From the NCBI RefSeq assembly GCF_001270495.1, contig NZ_LGUR01000202.1, forward strand, positions 23,148 through 87,147: DNA of 64,000 nt, given 5' to 3'. This stretch comes from Streptomyces viridochromogenes. Lineage in GTDB: Bacteria > Actinomycetota > Actinomycetes > Streptomycetales > Streptomycetaceae. The notes beneath the pieces were generated by a model. It was not told the DNA's origin and ran no database searches. It saw nothing but the letters and a program-made list of their open reading frames with translations. The number at the start of each line of letters is the position of its first letter. The first letter of the stretch is position 1. Both the position numbers and the translations under genes were made by a program. Shown here one piece after another: positions 1 through 7,868 of the stretch.

Positions 1-862
1 CGTTCCTGTACGCGATCGAGTTGCGCAGGGTGTGCCCCACCGCCGGGGCCGGGGTGCCGCCGCCCATCTTGAAGCCGTTGCCGTCGCCCGCGAAGTCCGG
101 GAAGTTCCATCGGTTGAAGCCGTTGCCGTACGCGACCGTGTTCTCGATCAGAATCGGCGAGGCGAACTTCCAGGCGTCGAACCCGTCGTCCACGTTGTTC
201 CACAATCGGGCACCCCGCACCACATTGCCGGTCCCGCTGCCCTCCTTGATGGCCAGCCCGTCCGCGCTCTCGCCGTTCTTGCGCGGGTCACGGTTGCCGT
301 AACTGTCCAGGTTCAGGATCTGGTTGTCACTGGACGACCCTTGAAGCTGGAAACCGGACTCGTAGTTGTCATGTGTGGAAATTCTGGAAAAGACGTTGCT
401 GTTGCAGCCGTCGCAGTAGACGCCGTACGGGCCGTTGACGAGTTCCAGGCCGGAGATCCGCCAGTGGGAGGCCTCCATGTGGATCGCCCCGCGTTCGGCC
501 CGGGGGATGCTGCCGCCGACCGGCGTGTGACTGGCGGGCAGTCGCTCGCCGTCGACGATCACACGCTCGCCCCGGTAGGCGCCCAGGGCGATGGGCTGGG
601 AGGCGGTGCCCGAGGTGGAGATGGTGATGTTGTCCGTGAGGGCGTACGTGCCACCGCGTACGGCGATGACGTCGCCGGGCCGCGCCAGGTCCACGGCCCG
701 CTGGATGGTCCGCAGGGGCTGGGCCAGGCTGCCCGGTGCCGAGTCGTTCCCGTCGGTCGCCACGACCAGGGTCGTCGCGGCGGACGCCTCGCTCGCCGGC
801 CCCAGCACCGCCACCAGGGCCGCGCCGACCGCCGCCGCCGTCCAGATCGCCGTACGACGCAT
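1..862 (-). CDS. Secreted PL9-family pectate lyase, C-terminus off the window edge
   Basis: Secreted right-handed parallel beta-helix polysaccharide lyase that would cleave pectate outside the cell. From the ATG at 862 about 287 residues are visible. An Arg-rich start and Ala-rich hydrophobic stretch ending near SEASAA form a signal peptide. The motif PLRTIQRAVDLARPGD and repeated GNxxxN turns are typical of beta-helix lyases. The segments NGESADGLAIK, DDGFDAWKF and GDGNGFKMGGG resemble the calcium-binding and catalytic-lysine regions of the PelL/PL9 family. The protein is cut by the window start, so its length and any C-terminal domain are unknown. It is divergent from the HAD gene at 982. 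The family call is by eye. Confidence 0.75.
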   Translation of the reverse strand, partial: MRRTAIWTAAAVGAALVAVLGPASEASAATTLVVATDGNDSAPGSLAQPLRTIQRAVDLARPGDVIAVRGGTYALTDNITISTSGTASQPIALGAYRGERVIVDGERLPASHTPVGGSIPRAERGAIHMEASHWRISGLELVNGPYGVYCDGCNSNVFSRISTHDNYESGFQLQGSSSDNQILNLDSYGNRDPRKNGESADGLAIKEGSGTGNVVRGARLWNNVDDGFDAWKFASPILIENTVAYGNGFNRWNFPDFAGDGNGFKMGGGTPAPAVGHTLRNSIAYRN

Positions 863-981
863 GCCGCTCGCTGTGTTGCCCACCGGGGCCTCCCGCCTCC
901 GCCTGCGTGCCATGTCGCACAGCAGTGGCCGCCCGGCGCGCGGAGGTTGCCGGGGTGCGGGGCCCGTCTAGTGTGAGGGGC

Positions 982-1476
982 GTGACCGACAGCAGCACAC
1001 GACCCCCGCTCGCCGTGTTCGACCTGGACAACACCCTCGCCGACACGGCACACCGACAGCACTTCCTGGAGCGTGAACCGCGTGACTGGGACGGCTTCTT
1101 CGCGGCCGCCCCGCAGGACCCGCCCCTCGCGGAAGGCATCGCGCTGGCGCGGGAGAGCGCTCAGGAGTGCGAGGTCCTCTATCTGACCGGGCGGCCCGAG
1201 CGCTGCCGGCGGGACACGCTGGACTGGCTCGCCGCGCAGGGACTGCCGGACGGGCGCGTGTACATGCGGCGCAACGACGACCGCAGGCCCGCCCGGCGCA
1301 CCAAGCTGGAGATCCTGCGCCGCCTCGCCCGCACCCGTGAGATCCGGGTCCTGGTGGACGACGACGAGCTGGTCTGCGAGGACGCCGAACGGGCCGGTTT
1401 CACCGTCGTACGGGCGCGCTGGACCGCCCCGTCCGCCGCGCTGAAGGTGGCACAGGAGCGGGAGGGGCGGACCTGA
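982..1476 (+). CDS. HAD-superfamily phosphatase, PNKP-like
   Basis: Soluble 164-residue HAD hydrolase that would remove a phosphate from a small substrate or polynucleotide 3' end. HAD motif I is FDLDNTLAD near residue 12, with the nucleophile and acid/base aspartates. Motif II is in VLYLTGRPE, and motif IV is the DDDELVCEDAERAG segment. The layout matches the short HAD domains annotated as polynucleotide-kinase-3'-phosphatase-like in actinomycetes. I chose the GTG at 982 because homologous-looking sequence begins just after it; longer upstream frame is antisense to the pectate lyase start. The gene stands alone and the substrate is unknown. Confidence 0.7.
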   Translation: MTDSSTRPPLAVFDLDNTLADTAHRQHFLEREPRDWDGFFAAAPQDPPLAEGIALARESAQECEVLYLTGRPERCRRDTLDWLAAQGLPDGRVYMRRNDDRRPARRTKLEILRRLARTREIRVLVDDDELVCEDAERAGFTVVRARWTAPSAALKVAQEREGRT

Positions 1477-1523
1477 GGACCGTATCCGGCGTGGCTACCC
1501 GGATAACCCGGTATCCCGGCGCG

Positions 1524-1739
1524 CTACCCGGCGTCGTCCAGGCGGAAGCCGACCTTCATCGTCACCTGCCAGTGCGCGATCTGCCCCTCTTCGAGCTGGC
1601 CGCGTACCTCGGTCACCTCGAACCAGTCCAGGTTGCGCAGGGTCTGCGAGGCGCGCTCGATCCCGTTGCGGATGGCCTGGTCCACGCCCTCGGGCGAGGT
1701 GCCGACGATATCGGTGACCCGGTAGGTGTGGTTCGACAT
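1524..1739 (-). CDS. Dodecin family flavin-binding protein
   Basis: Small (71-residue) protein of the dodecin family, which assembles into hollow dodecamers that bind flavins and sometimes CoA in the cytoplasm. The sequence starts MSNHTYRVTDIVGTS, continues with the helix AIRNGIERASQTLRNLDWFEV and ends with the strand WQVTMKVGFRLDD, the usual beta-alpha-beta-beta order and length. The start at 1739 is set by an AGGAG ribosome binding site; an upstream in-frame ATG has none. It lies downstream of egtD with a 66-base gap and is probably independent of it. Confidence 0.85.
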   Translation of the reverse strand: MSNHTYRVTDIVGTSPEGVDQAIRNGIERASQTLRNLDWFEVTEVRGQLEEGQIAHWQVTMKVGFRLDDAG

Positions 1740-1805
1740 GTGGGTGCTCCTCTCACACGCGTCACTCCACGGTGCCCCAAGGCGGGGCAACGCGCGAGCC
1801 GTCGG

Positions 1806-2768
1806 TCACCGCGCCACGCTCAGTGACAGCGCGAACCGGCCCTGACCGTCCGTCCACCAGTGCGCCAGCTCCAGTCCCGCCGCCGACAGTTCCGTGCGGA
1901 CACCGTCCCTGCGGAACTTCGCCGACACCTCGGTGCGCATCTCCTCGCCCGCCGCGAAGTCGACGGCGAGATCCAGCGCGGGCACCTTCACCGTCTGCGC
2001 GGTGCGGGAGCGCAGCCGCATCTCGATCCACTCGTTGTCCGGATCCCAGAGCGCCACGTGCTCGAACGCGCCGGGATCGAAGTCGGCGCCCAACTCCCGG
2101 TCGATCACGGTCAGCACGTTCTTGTTGAACGCGGCCGTCACCCCGGCCGCGTCGTCGTACGCCTCCACCAGGACCCGCTCGTCCTTGACCAGATCCGTGC
2201 CGAGCAGCAGCGCGTCACCGGGGGCGAGCAGGGCGCGGACGGAGGCGAGGAACGCGGCGCGCTCGGCCGGCAGCAGATTGCCGATCGTGCCACCGAGGAA
2301 CGCCACCAGCCGCGGACCCGGCGTGTCCGGCAGGACCAGCCCGCCGGTGAAGTCGGCGATCAGGGCATGCACGTCCAGCCCCGGCCGCTCCTCGATCAGC
2401 GCCTGCCCGGCCTGGGTGAGGGCGCTCTCGCTGACGTCGACGGGCACGTACGTGTGCAGCCCGGTCAGCGCGTCGATGAGGTACCGCGTCTTCTCCGAGG
2501 AGCCGGAGCCCAGCTCGACGAGGGTGCGGGCGCCGGTGGCCGCGGCGATCTCGCCGGCCCGGTCGACGAGGATCTCGCGCTCGGCGCGCGTGGGGTAGTA
2601 CTCGGGCAACTCGGTGATCTTCTCGAAGAGTTCGCTGCCCTGCGCGTCGTAGAACCACTTCGGCGGCAGCGCTTTCGGCGTGCTGGTCAGGCCCTTGAGG
2701 ACGTCGGCGCGCAGGGCGGCGTCGGTGGCGTCCTCGGGCAGGGTGCGGGTGAGAAGGAACGGACTCAC
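1806..2768 (-). CDS. egtD: L-histidine N-alpha-methyltransferase EgtD
   Basis: SAM-dependent enzyme that trimethylates histidine to hercynine, the first committed step of ergothioneine synthesis. It has 320 residues, the normal size. Visible features are FYDAQGSELFEKITELPEYYPTR split over residues 39-61, the SAM-binding loop LVELGSGSSEKT at residues 83-94, and the histidine-binding region near the C-terminal LRSRTAQTVKV. The start is a GTG whose GTGA overlaps the egtC stop by 4 bases, so it is translationally coupled. It is the last gene of egtABCD. Confidence 0.95.
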   Translation of the reverse strand: MSPFLLTRTLPEDATDAALRADVLKGLTSTPKALPPKWFYDAQGSELFEKITELPEYYPTRAEREILVDRAGEIAAATGARTLVELGSGSSEKTRYLIDALTGLHTYVPVDVSESALTQAGQALIEERPGLDVHALIADFTGGLVLPDTPGPRLVAFLGGTIGNLLPAERAAFLASVRALLAPGDALLLGTDLVKDERVLVEAYDDAAGVTAAFNKNVLTVIDRELGADFDPGAFEHVALWDPDNEWIEMRLRSRTAQTVKVPALDLAVDFAAGEEMRTEVSAKFRRDGVRTELSAAGLELAHWWTDGQGRFALSLSVAR

Positions 2769-3595
2769 GTGCTGGGCTCCCTCGGTCGGGCGGGTGCGGG
2801 TGGCAGGGCGTCACTGGGGTCCTTCAGCGGGGTGAGCAGCACATCGGTGCCGCTCGCCGCGAGGAGGGTGCGGTCGGGGACCTCCTGCCAGTGCGGGTCG
2901 TCGTCGTAGGGCTCGGAGGCCACGACGGTGCCGCCGCCGGGCCGGACCAGATACCAGAGGGTGTCGCCCCAGGCCGTCGCGGTGATCGTCTCGCCGTTGG
3001 TGAGCAGCAGGTTCAGCCGGGAGCCGGGGGCCGCCTCGGCGACCTCCAGGACGGTGTCGGCCAGAGCCTGCCCCTCGTCCTGAATGGCGGAGCGCCCCTG
3101 CGGCTCACTCGTGTCCCCGCCGCGGAGCCGCGCGAGGACCAGCGCCCAGACGAGCGCCGAGTCGTTGCGGGCCTCCATCGACAGCAGGTCCACCGCGGGC
3201 AGGGTCGGCACGAGCGGCGCGAGCGAATCCGGCCAGCCCTTCACGGCGCCGTTGTGGCTGAACAGCCAGGGACCGGCGGCGAACGGTGCCGCCGCGGCCT
3301 CCGCGTCGGCGCCCGACAGCGTGGCGTCCCGTACGGCGGCGAGCAGCGCGGTGGACCGCACCACCCGGGCCAGATCGGCGAAGGACAGATCCGCCCAGAT
3401 GGGCCCGGCCCGGCGGTACCGCGCCGGCACCGGGTCCCCGTCGGCGTACCAACCGACCCCGAAACCGTCGGCGTTGACCGTCCCGTGCCGCTGCCGCCGA
3501 GGCGCCCACGACTGGCGGTACAGGGCGTGCGGCGGCTCCACGAGGAGGGTGCCGAGCGGCTCCTCGGGGCCTACGTAGGCCAGGTGACGGCACAT
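2765..3595 (-). CDS. egtC: Gamma-glutamyl-hercynylcysteine sulfoxide amidohydrolase EgtC
   Basis: Ntn-type glutamine-amidotransferase-fold hydrolase that removes the gamma-glutamyl group from the hercynyl-cysteine sulfoxide conjugate. It has 276 residues. The protein begins MCRHLAYVG, so Cys2 becomes the N-terminal nucleophile after methionine removal. NADGFGVGWY and the FSHNGAVKG loop are the substrate-binding segments of this class-II amidotransferase fold. TGATG joins it to egtB by one shared base and GTGA joins it to egtD. The start is fixed by the need for Cys2. Confidence 0.95.
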   Translation of the reverse strand: MCRHLAYVGPEEPLGTLLVEPPHALYRQSWAPRRQRHGTVNADGFGVGWYADGDPVPARYRRAGPIWADLSFADLARVVRSTALLAAVRDATLSGADAEAAAAPFAAGPWLFSHNGAVKGWPDSLAPLVPTLPAVDLLSMEARNDSALVWALVLARLRGGDTSEPQGRSAIQDEGQALADTVLEVAEAAPGSRLNLLLTNGETITATAWGDTLWYLVRPGGGTVVASEPYDDDPHWQEVPDRTLLAASGTDVLLTPLKDPSDALPPAPARPREPST

Positions 3596-4914
3596 CAGAC
3601 GTCCCCCGCGGAGCGGGCCGTGCGGAACCCGGAGAAGATCTGCCGCCGGATCGGATAGTCCCAGTTGCGGAAGGTGCCCCGGCAGGCCACCGCGTCCACG
3701 GCGAACGAGCCGCCCCGCAGCACCTTGTGCTCGGGCCCGAAGAACACCTCCGAGTACTCCTTGTACGGGAACGCCTGGAACCCCGGGTACGGCAGGAAGT
3801 CGCTCGCCGTCCACTCCCACACGTCACCGATCAACTGCCGTACACCGAGCGGCGATTCGCCCTCCGGGTAGCTGCCGGCCGGTGCCGGGCGCAGATGCCG
3901 CTGGCCGAGGTTGGCGTGCTCCGGAGCGGGGTCGGCGTCGCCCCACGGGTAGCGCATCGAGCGGTCACCGGCCGGGTCGTGCCGGGCGGCCTTCTCCCAC
4001 TCGGCCTCGGTGGGCAGCCGGCGCCCGGCCCAGCGGGCGTAGGCGTCGGCCTCGTACCAGCACACGTGCAGCACGGGTTCGTCGGGCGGTACGACCTCGG
4101 TGACGCCGAAGCGCCGCCTGAGCCACTGCTTGCCGTCCCGGCGCCAGAACAGGGGGGCGTGGATGGAGTGCTGCCGGATGTGCGCCCAGCCCCCCGCCGT
4201 CCACCAGCGGTCGTCGTCGTAGCCGCCGTCCTCGATGAACGCCTGGTACGCGGCGTTCGTCACCGGCGTCGTGTCGATGTGGAACGCCGGCACCTCGCGC
4301 ACATGCGCAGGGCGTTCGTTGTCCAGCGCCCACGGCTCGGTCGAGGTGCCCATGGTGAACAGGCCGCCGGGGACCAGCACTTCGGACGGCCCAGTGAGCA
4401 GGGGCGCCGGTTCCGGGTCCGGGGCGTGCAGGGCCTGCGGGCCCTTGCGGAGCTGATGGGTGATCAGCATCGTCTCGTCGTGCTGCTGCTCGTGCTGCGC
4501 GATCATCCCGAAGGCGAAGCCCGCCTCGGTCAGCCGCGTTCCGTGGAAGGCCGTGCTCTCCAAGAGGTCCAGCACCCGGCCGCGCACCTCGGCCGCGTAG
4601 TGCCGGGCCTCGGTCGGCGGCAGCAGCGGTAGCGACGGGCGCTCGGCGCGCGGGTGCTCGAAGGCGTCGTAGATGCCGTCGATCTCGGGCCGCATCGCCT
4701 CACGCCCGGCGACCGTCCGGAGCAGCCACTGCTCCTCCTGGTTGCCGATGTGCGCGAGGTCCCACACCAGCGGGGACATCAGCGGCGAGTGCTGGGCGGT
4801 GAGGTCGGGGTCCTCGACACAGGAGGTCAGCAGGGTCGTCCGGGCACGGGCGGTGGTGAGGGTGGTCAGTGCCCGCTCGCGGAGCGTTTCGGCGTCGTGG
4901 GCGGGGTCGGTCAT
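3595..4914 (-). CDS. egtB: Hercynine oxygenase EgtB (sulfoxide synthase)
   Basis: Non-haem iron enzyme that joins gamma-glutamylcysteine to hercynine with O2. It has 439 residues. The N-terminal DinB-like domain carries the iron motif H-x3-H-x-E as HEQQHDE near residue 140. The C-terminal FGE-sulfatase-like domain shows GGLFTMGTS, LPTEAEWEKAAR, GDVWEWTASDF and KVLRGGSF. The ATG at 4914 forms ATGA with the egtA stop, which fixes the start and implies coupled translation. Use of gamma-Glu-Cys is inferred from the presence of egtA and egtC. Confidence 0.96.
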   Translation of the reverse strand: MTDPAHDAETLRERALTTLTTARARTTLLTSCVEDPDLTAQHSPLMSPLVWDLAHIGNQEEQWLLRTVAGREAMRPEIDGIYDAFEHPRAERPSLPLLPPTEARHYAAEVRGRVLDLLESTAFHGTRLTEAGFAFGMIAQHEQQHDETMLITHQLRKGPQALHAPDPEPAPLLTGPSEVLVPGGLFTMGTSTEPWALDNERPAHVREVPAFHIDTTPVTNAAYQAFIEDGGYDDDRWWTAGGWAHIRQHSIHAPLFWRRDGKQWLRRRFGVTEVVPPDEPVLHVCWYEADAYARWAGRRLPTEAEWEKAARHDPAGDRSMRYPWGDADPAPEHANLGQRHLRPAPAGSYPEGESPLGVRQLIGDVWEWTASDFLPYPGFQAFPYKEYSEVFFGPEHKVLRGGSFAVDAVACRGTFRNWDYPIRRQIFSGFRTARSAGDV

Positions 4915-6215
4915 GTCCGGTCGTCCTTCCCGTACAGGGTGCGGTCCGTGCCGTAGAGCTCGTCCAGCAGGTCGTCGGCGGGGCAGCGGCCCCGGCTGAC
5001 GTAGCGGTCCCGGTACGCCGCCACGGCGTCCGTGACCTCGGCCGTGGCCCCCAGCCGGGGCAGCGCCTCCAGCGCCGCCGCGAAGCAGGTGTCCGCCACC
5101 TCCCGCAGCTCGGGGTCGGCGAGGCCCGAGCGGGCCGCGTCGATCCACAGTGGATTGTGCGGCGCGGGCAGTGACAGGGCGCGCTCGGCCAGCGGCTTCA
5201 CGGTGCGATACGCGGTCTCGGCGGCCTCCGGGTCGTCGAAGAGCGCGGTCGTCACGGCCAGCGGCACGATCCAGCCGTCCTCGCCGGGCTGTGCGTCGAT
5301 CATGCGCAGCTCCAGATGGCCACGCGGTCTGACCGGCGGGAACAGCGTCGTGAGGTGGTAGTCGAGGTCCTCGTGCGTCGGCGGTCGGGGCGCCCCCGAC
5401 CGCATCCACTCCCGGAACGTCAGCCCGTCCGGGACGTCCCACGGGCCGCTCTCCCGGCGTACGCACATCACCGGCGCGTCCAGGACGTGCCGTGCCCAGG
5501 CGATCCGCGGATCGCCGTTCAGCGGGGGCGCGCCCGCGCGGCCCGCGCCGATCTCCATCCACAGCAGCTGCCGGGTGGACAGCCAGCCCGTGGGCTCGCG
5601 CCCGGCCAGCGGGGAGTTGGCGAAGGCGGCCACCAGGACCGCGCCCAGCTGGTGGGCCAGCCACCAGCGCCGTCCGTGCCCGAGCGGGCCGGGCTCCTCG
5701 TATCCGGAGTCCAGGCACACCTGGACGGAGGCCGAGGTGCACATCATGGCGCGGCCGGCCGGGCCCGCCCGGTCCAGGGATGCCTCCATCGCGTCGTAGC
5801 GCGGCTGGCGCAGGAACCGGCGGGGCGAGTGCCAGGGATCATTGCCCAGGCCGACCAGACCGAGATCGTGCTCGCGCAGTACCGCGCGGGCGGCGTCGAG
5901 GTCGGCGGAGACGGTACCGATGCACTCCATCAGCGAGGCGGCGGGCGGCGAGCTCAGTTCCAGCTGGCCGCCGGGCTCGACGGTGAGCGCCGACCTCAGG
6001 TGCACGGTCCGTAGTGCGGCGTAGGCCGCTTCGAGTCGTTCGGGTGTCACGGTGAGCTGCGGGCTGCGCAGCTCGTGGACGAGCCATTCCACTTCGACCC
6101 CGAGGGTGCGGGGTGGGCCGGTCTTGAAGCAGATGCCCCTGACCAGGGCCTCCACCTCGGCTTCGGTGACCGCGGTGCGGGGCTGCTCCGTACAGTCACT
6201 CACCGAATCTGACAT
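4911..6215 (-). CDS. egtA: Ergothioneine-pathway glutamate-cysteine ligase EgtA
   Basis: ATP-dependent enzyme that makes gamma-glutamylcysteine, the sulfur donor for EgtB. It has 434 residues. The N-terminal GVEVEWLVHE is the glutamate-cysteine-ligase (GCS2-like) signature; TVEPGGQLELSSPP and GHLELRMIDAQPGEDGW are further conserved segments. The start at 6215 is chosen for its GGAGG ribosome binding site eight bases upstream; much longer in-frame sequence upstream has no coding character. It is the first gene of egtABCD. No egtE is present, as in other Streptomyces where the final lyase lies elsewhere. Confidence 0.93.
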   Translation of the reverse strand: MSDSVSDCTEQPRTAVTEAEVEALVRGICFKTGPPRTLGVEVEWLVHELRSPQLTVTPERLEAAYAALRTVHLRSALTVEPGGQLELSSPPAASLMECIGTVSADLDAARAVLREHDLGLVGLGNDPWHSPRRFLRQPRYDAMEASLDRAGPAGRAMMCTSASVQVCLDSGYEEPGPLGHGRRWWLAHQLGAVLVAAFANSPLAGREPTGWLSTRQLLWMEIGAGRAGAPPLNGDPRIAWARHVLDAPVMCVRRESGPWDVPDGLTFREWMRSGAPRPPTHEDLDYHLTTLFPPVRPRGHLELRMIDAQPGEDGWIVPLAVTTALFDDPEAAETAYRTVKPLAERALSLPAPHNPLWIDAARSGLADPELREVADTCFAAALEALPRLGATAEVTDAVAAYRDRYVSRGRCPADDLLDELYGTDRTLYGKDDRT

Positions 6216-6453
6216 GTCGGGATCCTCCTGAGAGTCCACGATGCCGCCCGGCCCGGATCTTGTGGGCGGGCGGGCACACTCGTCCCACCCAAGACGCTCG
6301 TGTCGCCTCGCACAAGGGTGCGTACCGGCACGTTCCGGGTCGGTAACCTCCGCTCTCCGGGCGTTAGCAGGGGATTTCCCGGTCGTTCCCCGTCTGTCGC
6401 GGGGGCGGGAAACTCCGTTGCACGGCATCACCAGCATCACCCAGGATCGGTGC

Positions 6454-6516
6454 ATGAGCACGACGGGGGAGAACGCGCGGAGCGCGTTCATGGCGCGCAC
6501 GGGGGTGGCGCCATGA
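6454..6516 (+). CDS. Possible 20-residue leader ORF ahead of the macrodomain gene
   Basis: ATG at 6454 opens a 20-codon frame (MSTTGENARSAFMARTGVAP) whose TGA overlaps the next gene's ATG as ATGA. An AGGA lies about eight bases upstream. It may be a coupling leader for the macrodomain gene, which has only a weak ribosome binding site of its own. It may also be chance. I know of no homologue. Confidence 0.3.
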   Translation: MSTTGENARSAFMARTGVAP

Positions 6517-7373
6517 GCGCGCGTCTGCGCGGCGTCGCACAGCAGACGGAGCAGGTGGTCGCGGCTGGGGCGTACCGCGCGTCCGACGGGCGCGAGGTGT
6601 CGATCGCGGCGGCCGTCGAGGCCGCCCGGCAGGGCACCCGGATGTACGGGCCGGACCCGGTCCCGGTGCCGCGGACATCCGATGCCGAGACGTTCTTCGA
6701 GGTCACCGGCGAGAGCAGCCTGGAGGCGGCCCGCCGCCTCGGCGACGACACGGCCGTACTGAACTTCGCCTCGGCCCGCAATCCGGGCGGCGGCTTCCTG
6801 AACGGCGCCCAGGCGCAGGAGGAGGCCCTGTGCCGCGCCTCGGCGCTGTACACCTGCCTGCTCGATGCCCGCGCGTTCTACGACCATCACCGGGCCCACC
6901 GCGACCCCTTCTACACGGACCGCGTCATCCACTCACCCGGCGTGCCCGTCTTCCGCGACGACCGGGGCGGCCTGCTGGACGAGCCCTACACCGCCGGCTT
7001 CCTGACCGCCGCCGCCCCGAACGCGGGCGTGGTGCGGCGTACGACACCCGAGCGCACGGCCGAGCTGCCGCGGGCACTGGCGATCCGCGCCGAGCGCGTG
7101 CTGGAGACGGCCGCGGCGCACGGGTACCGGCGGCTGGTGCTGGGCGCCTGGGGGTGCGGGGTGTTCCAGAACGACCCCGCGCAGGTGGCGGGCGCGTTCC
7201 AGGGGCTGCTCGGGCCCGGCGGTCGGTTCGCGGGGGCCTTCGAGCATGTGGTCTTCGGCATCCTGGACCGCAAGCCCGACAGCCCCGTGCGCGCCGCGTT
7301 CGCCAGGGCGTTCCCCGAGCGTCAGCCCCAGTCGTGGCGTCAGCCCAAGTCGTGGCGTCAGGTCCAGCCGTAG
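6513..7373 (+). CDS. TIGR02452-type macrodomain-like (PARG-like) protein
   Basis: 286-residue protein of the microbial PARG-like/macrodomain group (TIGR02452), which binds or hydrolyses ADP-ribose. The diagnostic segments are VLNFASARNPGGGFLNGAQAQEE (positions about 87-109, holding the GGG-x7-QEE catalytic loop), LCRASALYTCL, YTDRVIHSPGVPVFRD and LGAWGCGVFQNDP. These match the family over its full length. The last 15 residues contain a short tandem repeat (QSWRQPKSWRQ). Its 3' end overlaps the convergent MazF-like gene by 16 bases. The biological target is unknown. Confidence 0.85.
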   Translation: MSARLRGVAQQTEQVVAAGAYRASDGREVSIAAAVEAARQGTRMYGPDPVPVPRTSDAETFFEVTGESSLEAARRLGDDTAVLNFASARNPGGGFLNGAQAQEEALCRASALYTCLLDARAFYDHHRAHRDPFYTDRVIHSPGVPVFRDDRGGLLDEPYTAGFLTAAAPNAGVVRRTTPERTAELPRALAIRAERVLETAAAHGYRRLVLGAWGCGVFQNDPAQVAGAFQGLLGPGGRFAGAFEHVVFGILDRKPDSPVRAAFARAFPERQPQSWRQPKSWRQVQP

Positions 7374-7804
7374 CGCTCGTGCAGCCGTTGCCTGACCAGG
7401 TTGAACCGCCCGCGGTCCAGGGCGCATGCCTCCCGGCGCATGCCCTGCTCGTGCAGCCGGAGGATGCGGTCCACGTCGACCCAGGAGTCGCGCCCCGTCC
7501 GGTCCCACGGTCCGCTGCCGATGGCGACCCACTCGCGGTCCCCGTCGTGCCGCTTGCTGGAGAGCTGCACGGCGAGGAAGGTGCCGGCCGCCTCCCGGGC
7601 GACCACGAGCACCGGGCGGTCCTTGCCCCGGCCGTCGTTCTCCTCGAAGGGGACCCAGGTCCAGACGATCTCCCCGGGGTCGGGGTCGCCGTCGTGCGCG
7701 GGCGAGTACTCGGTACGCACCTTGCCGACCGCGCGGGGTTCGGCCTCGGTGGTGGCGGTGGGGCCGTGACGGCCCGGGACGTTCTCGTCGGTGTACGTGC
7801 TCAC
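7358..7804 (-). CDS. PemK/MazF-like protein
   Basis: 148-residue protein with a PemK/MazF-like fold. After a roughly 40-residue polar leader come GEIVWTWVPFEEN, KDRPVLVVARE and FLAVQLSSKRH, the three beta-strand blocks of this fold, followed by a DSWVDVDRILRL block. Classical members are ribosome-independent mRNA interferases, but long single-gene actinobacterial versions with no antitoxin are common and their activity is unproven. No antitoxin-like gene is adjacent. The start is a GTG at 7804. It is convergent with the macrodomain gene, with a 16-base overlap. Confidence 0.75.
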   Translation of the reverse strand: MSTYTDENVPGRHGPTATTEAEPRAVGKVRTEYSPAHDGDPDPGEIVWTWVPFEENDGRGKDRPVLVVAREAAGTFLAVQLSSKRHDGDREWVAIGSGPWDRTGRDSWVDVDRILRLHEQGMRREACALDRGRFNLVRQRLHERYGWT

Positions 7805-7868
7805 GGGGGCACCTTAGGGGCTGCCCCCGTGAGTTACGCGTGAAGGGCCACCGAAGACCCCTGGAGGT

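Noticed and set aside
32..976. Long plus-strand open frame opposite the pectate lyase gene
   Set aside because: It lies antisense to a gene with signal peptide and clear beta-helix motifs; its own sequence is Arg/Gly/Val-rich without any domain.
1860..2909. 349-codon plus-strand frame opposite egtD and egtC
   Set aside because: Antisense shadow of two well-supported enzymes with coupled starts; no motif of its own.
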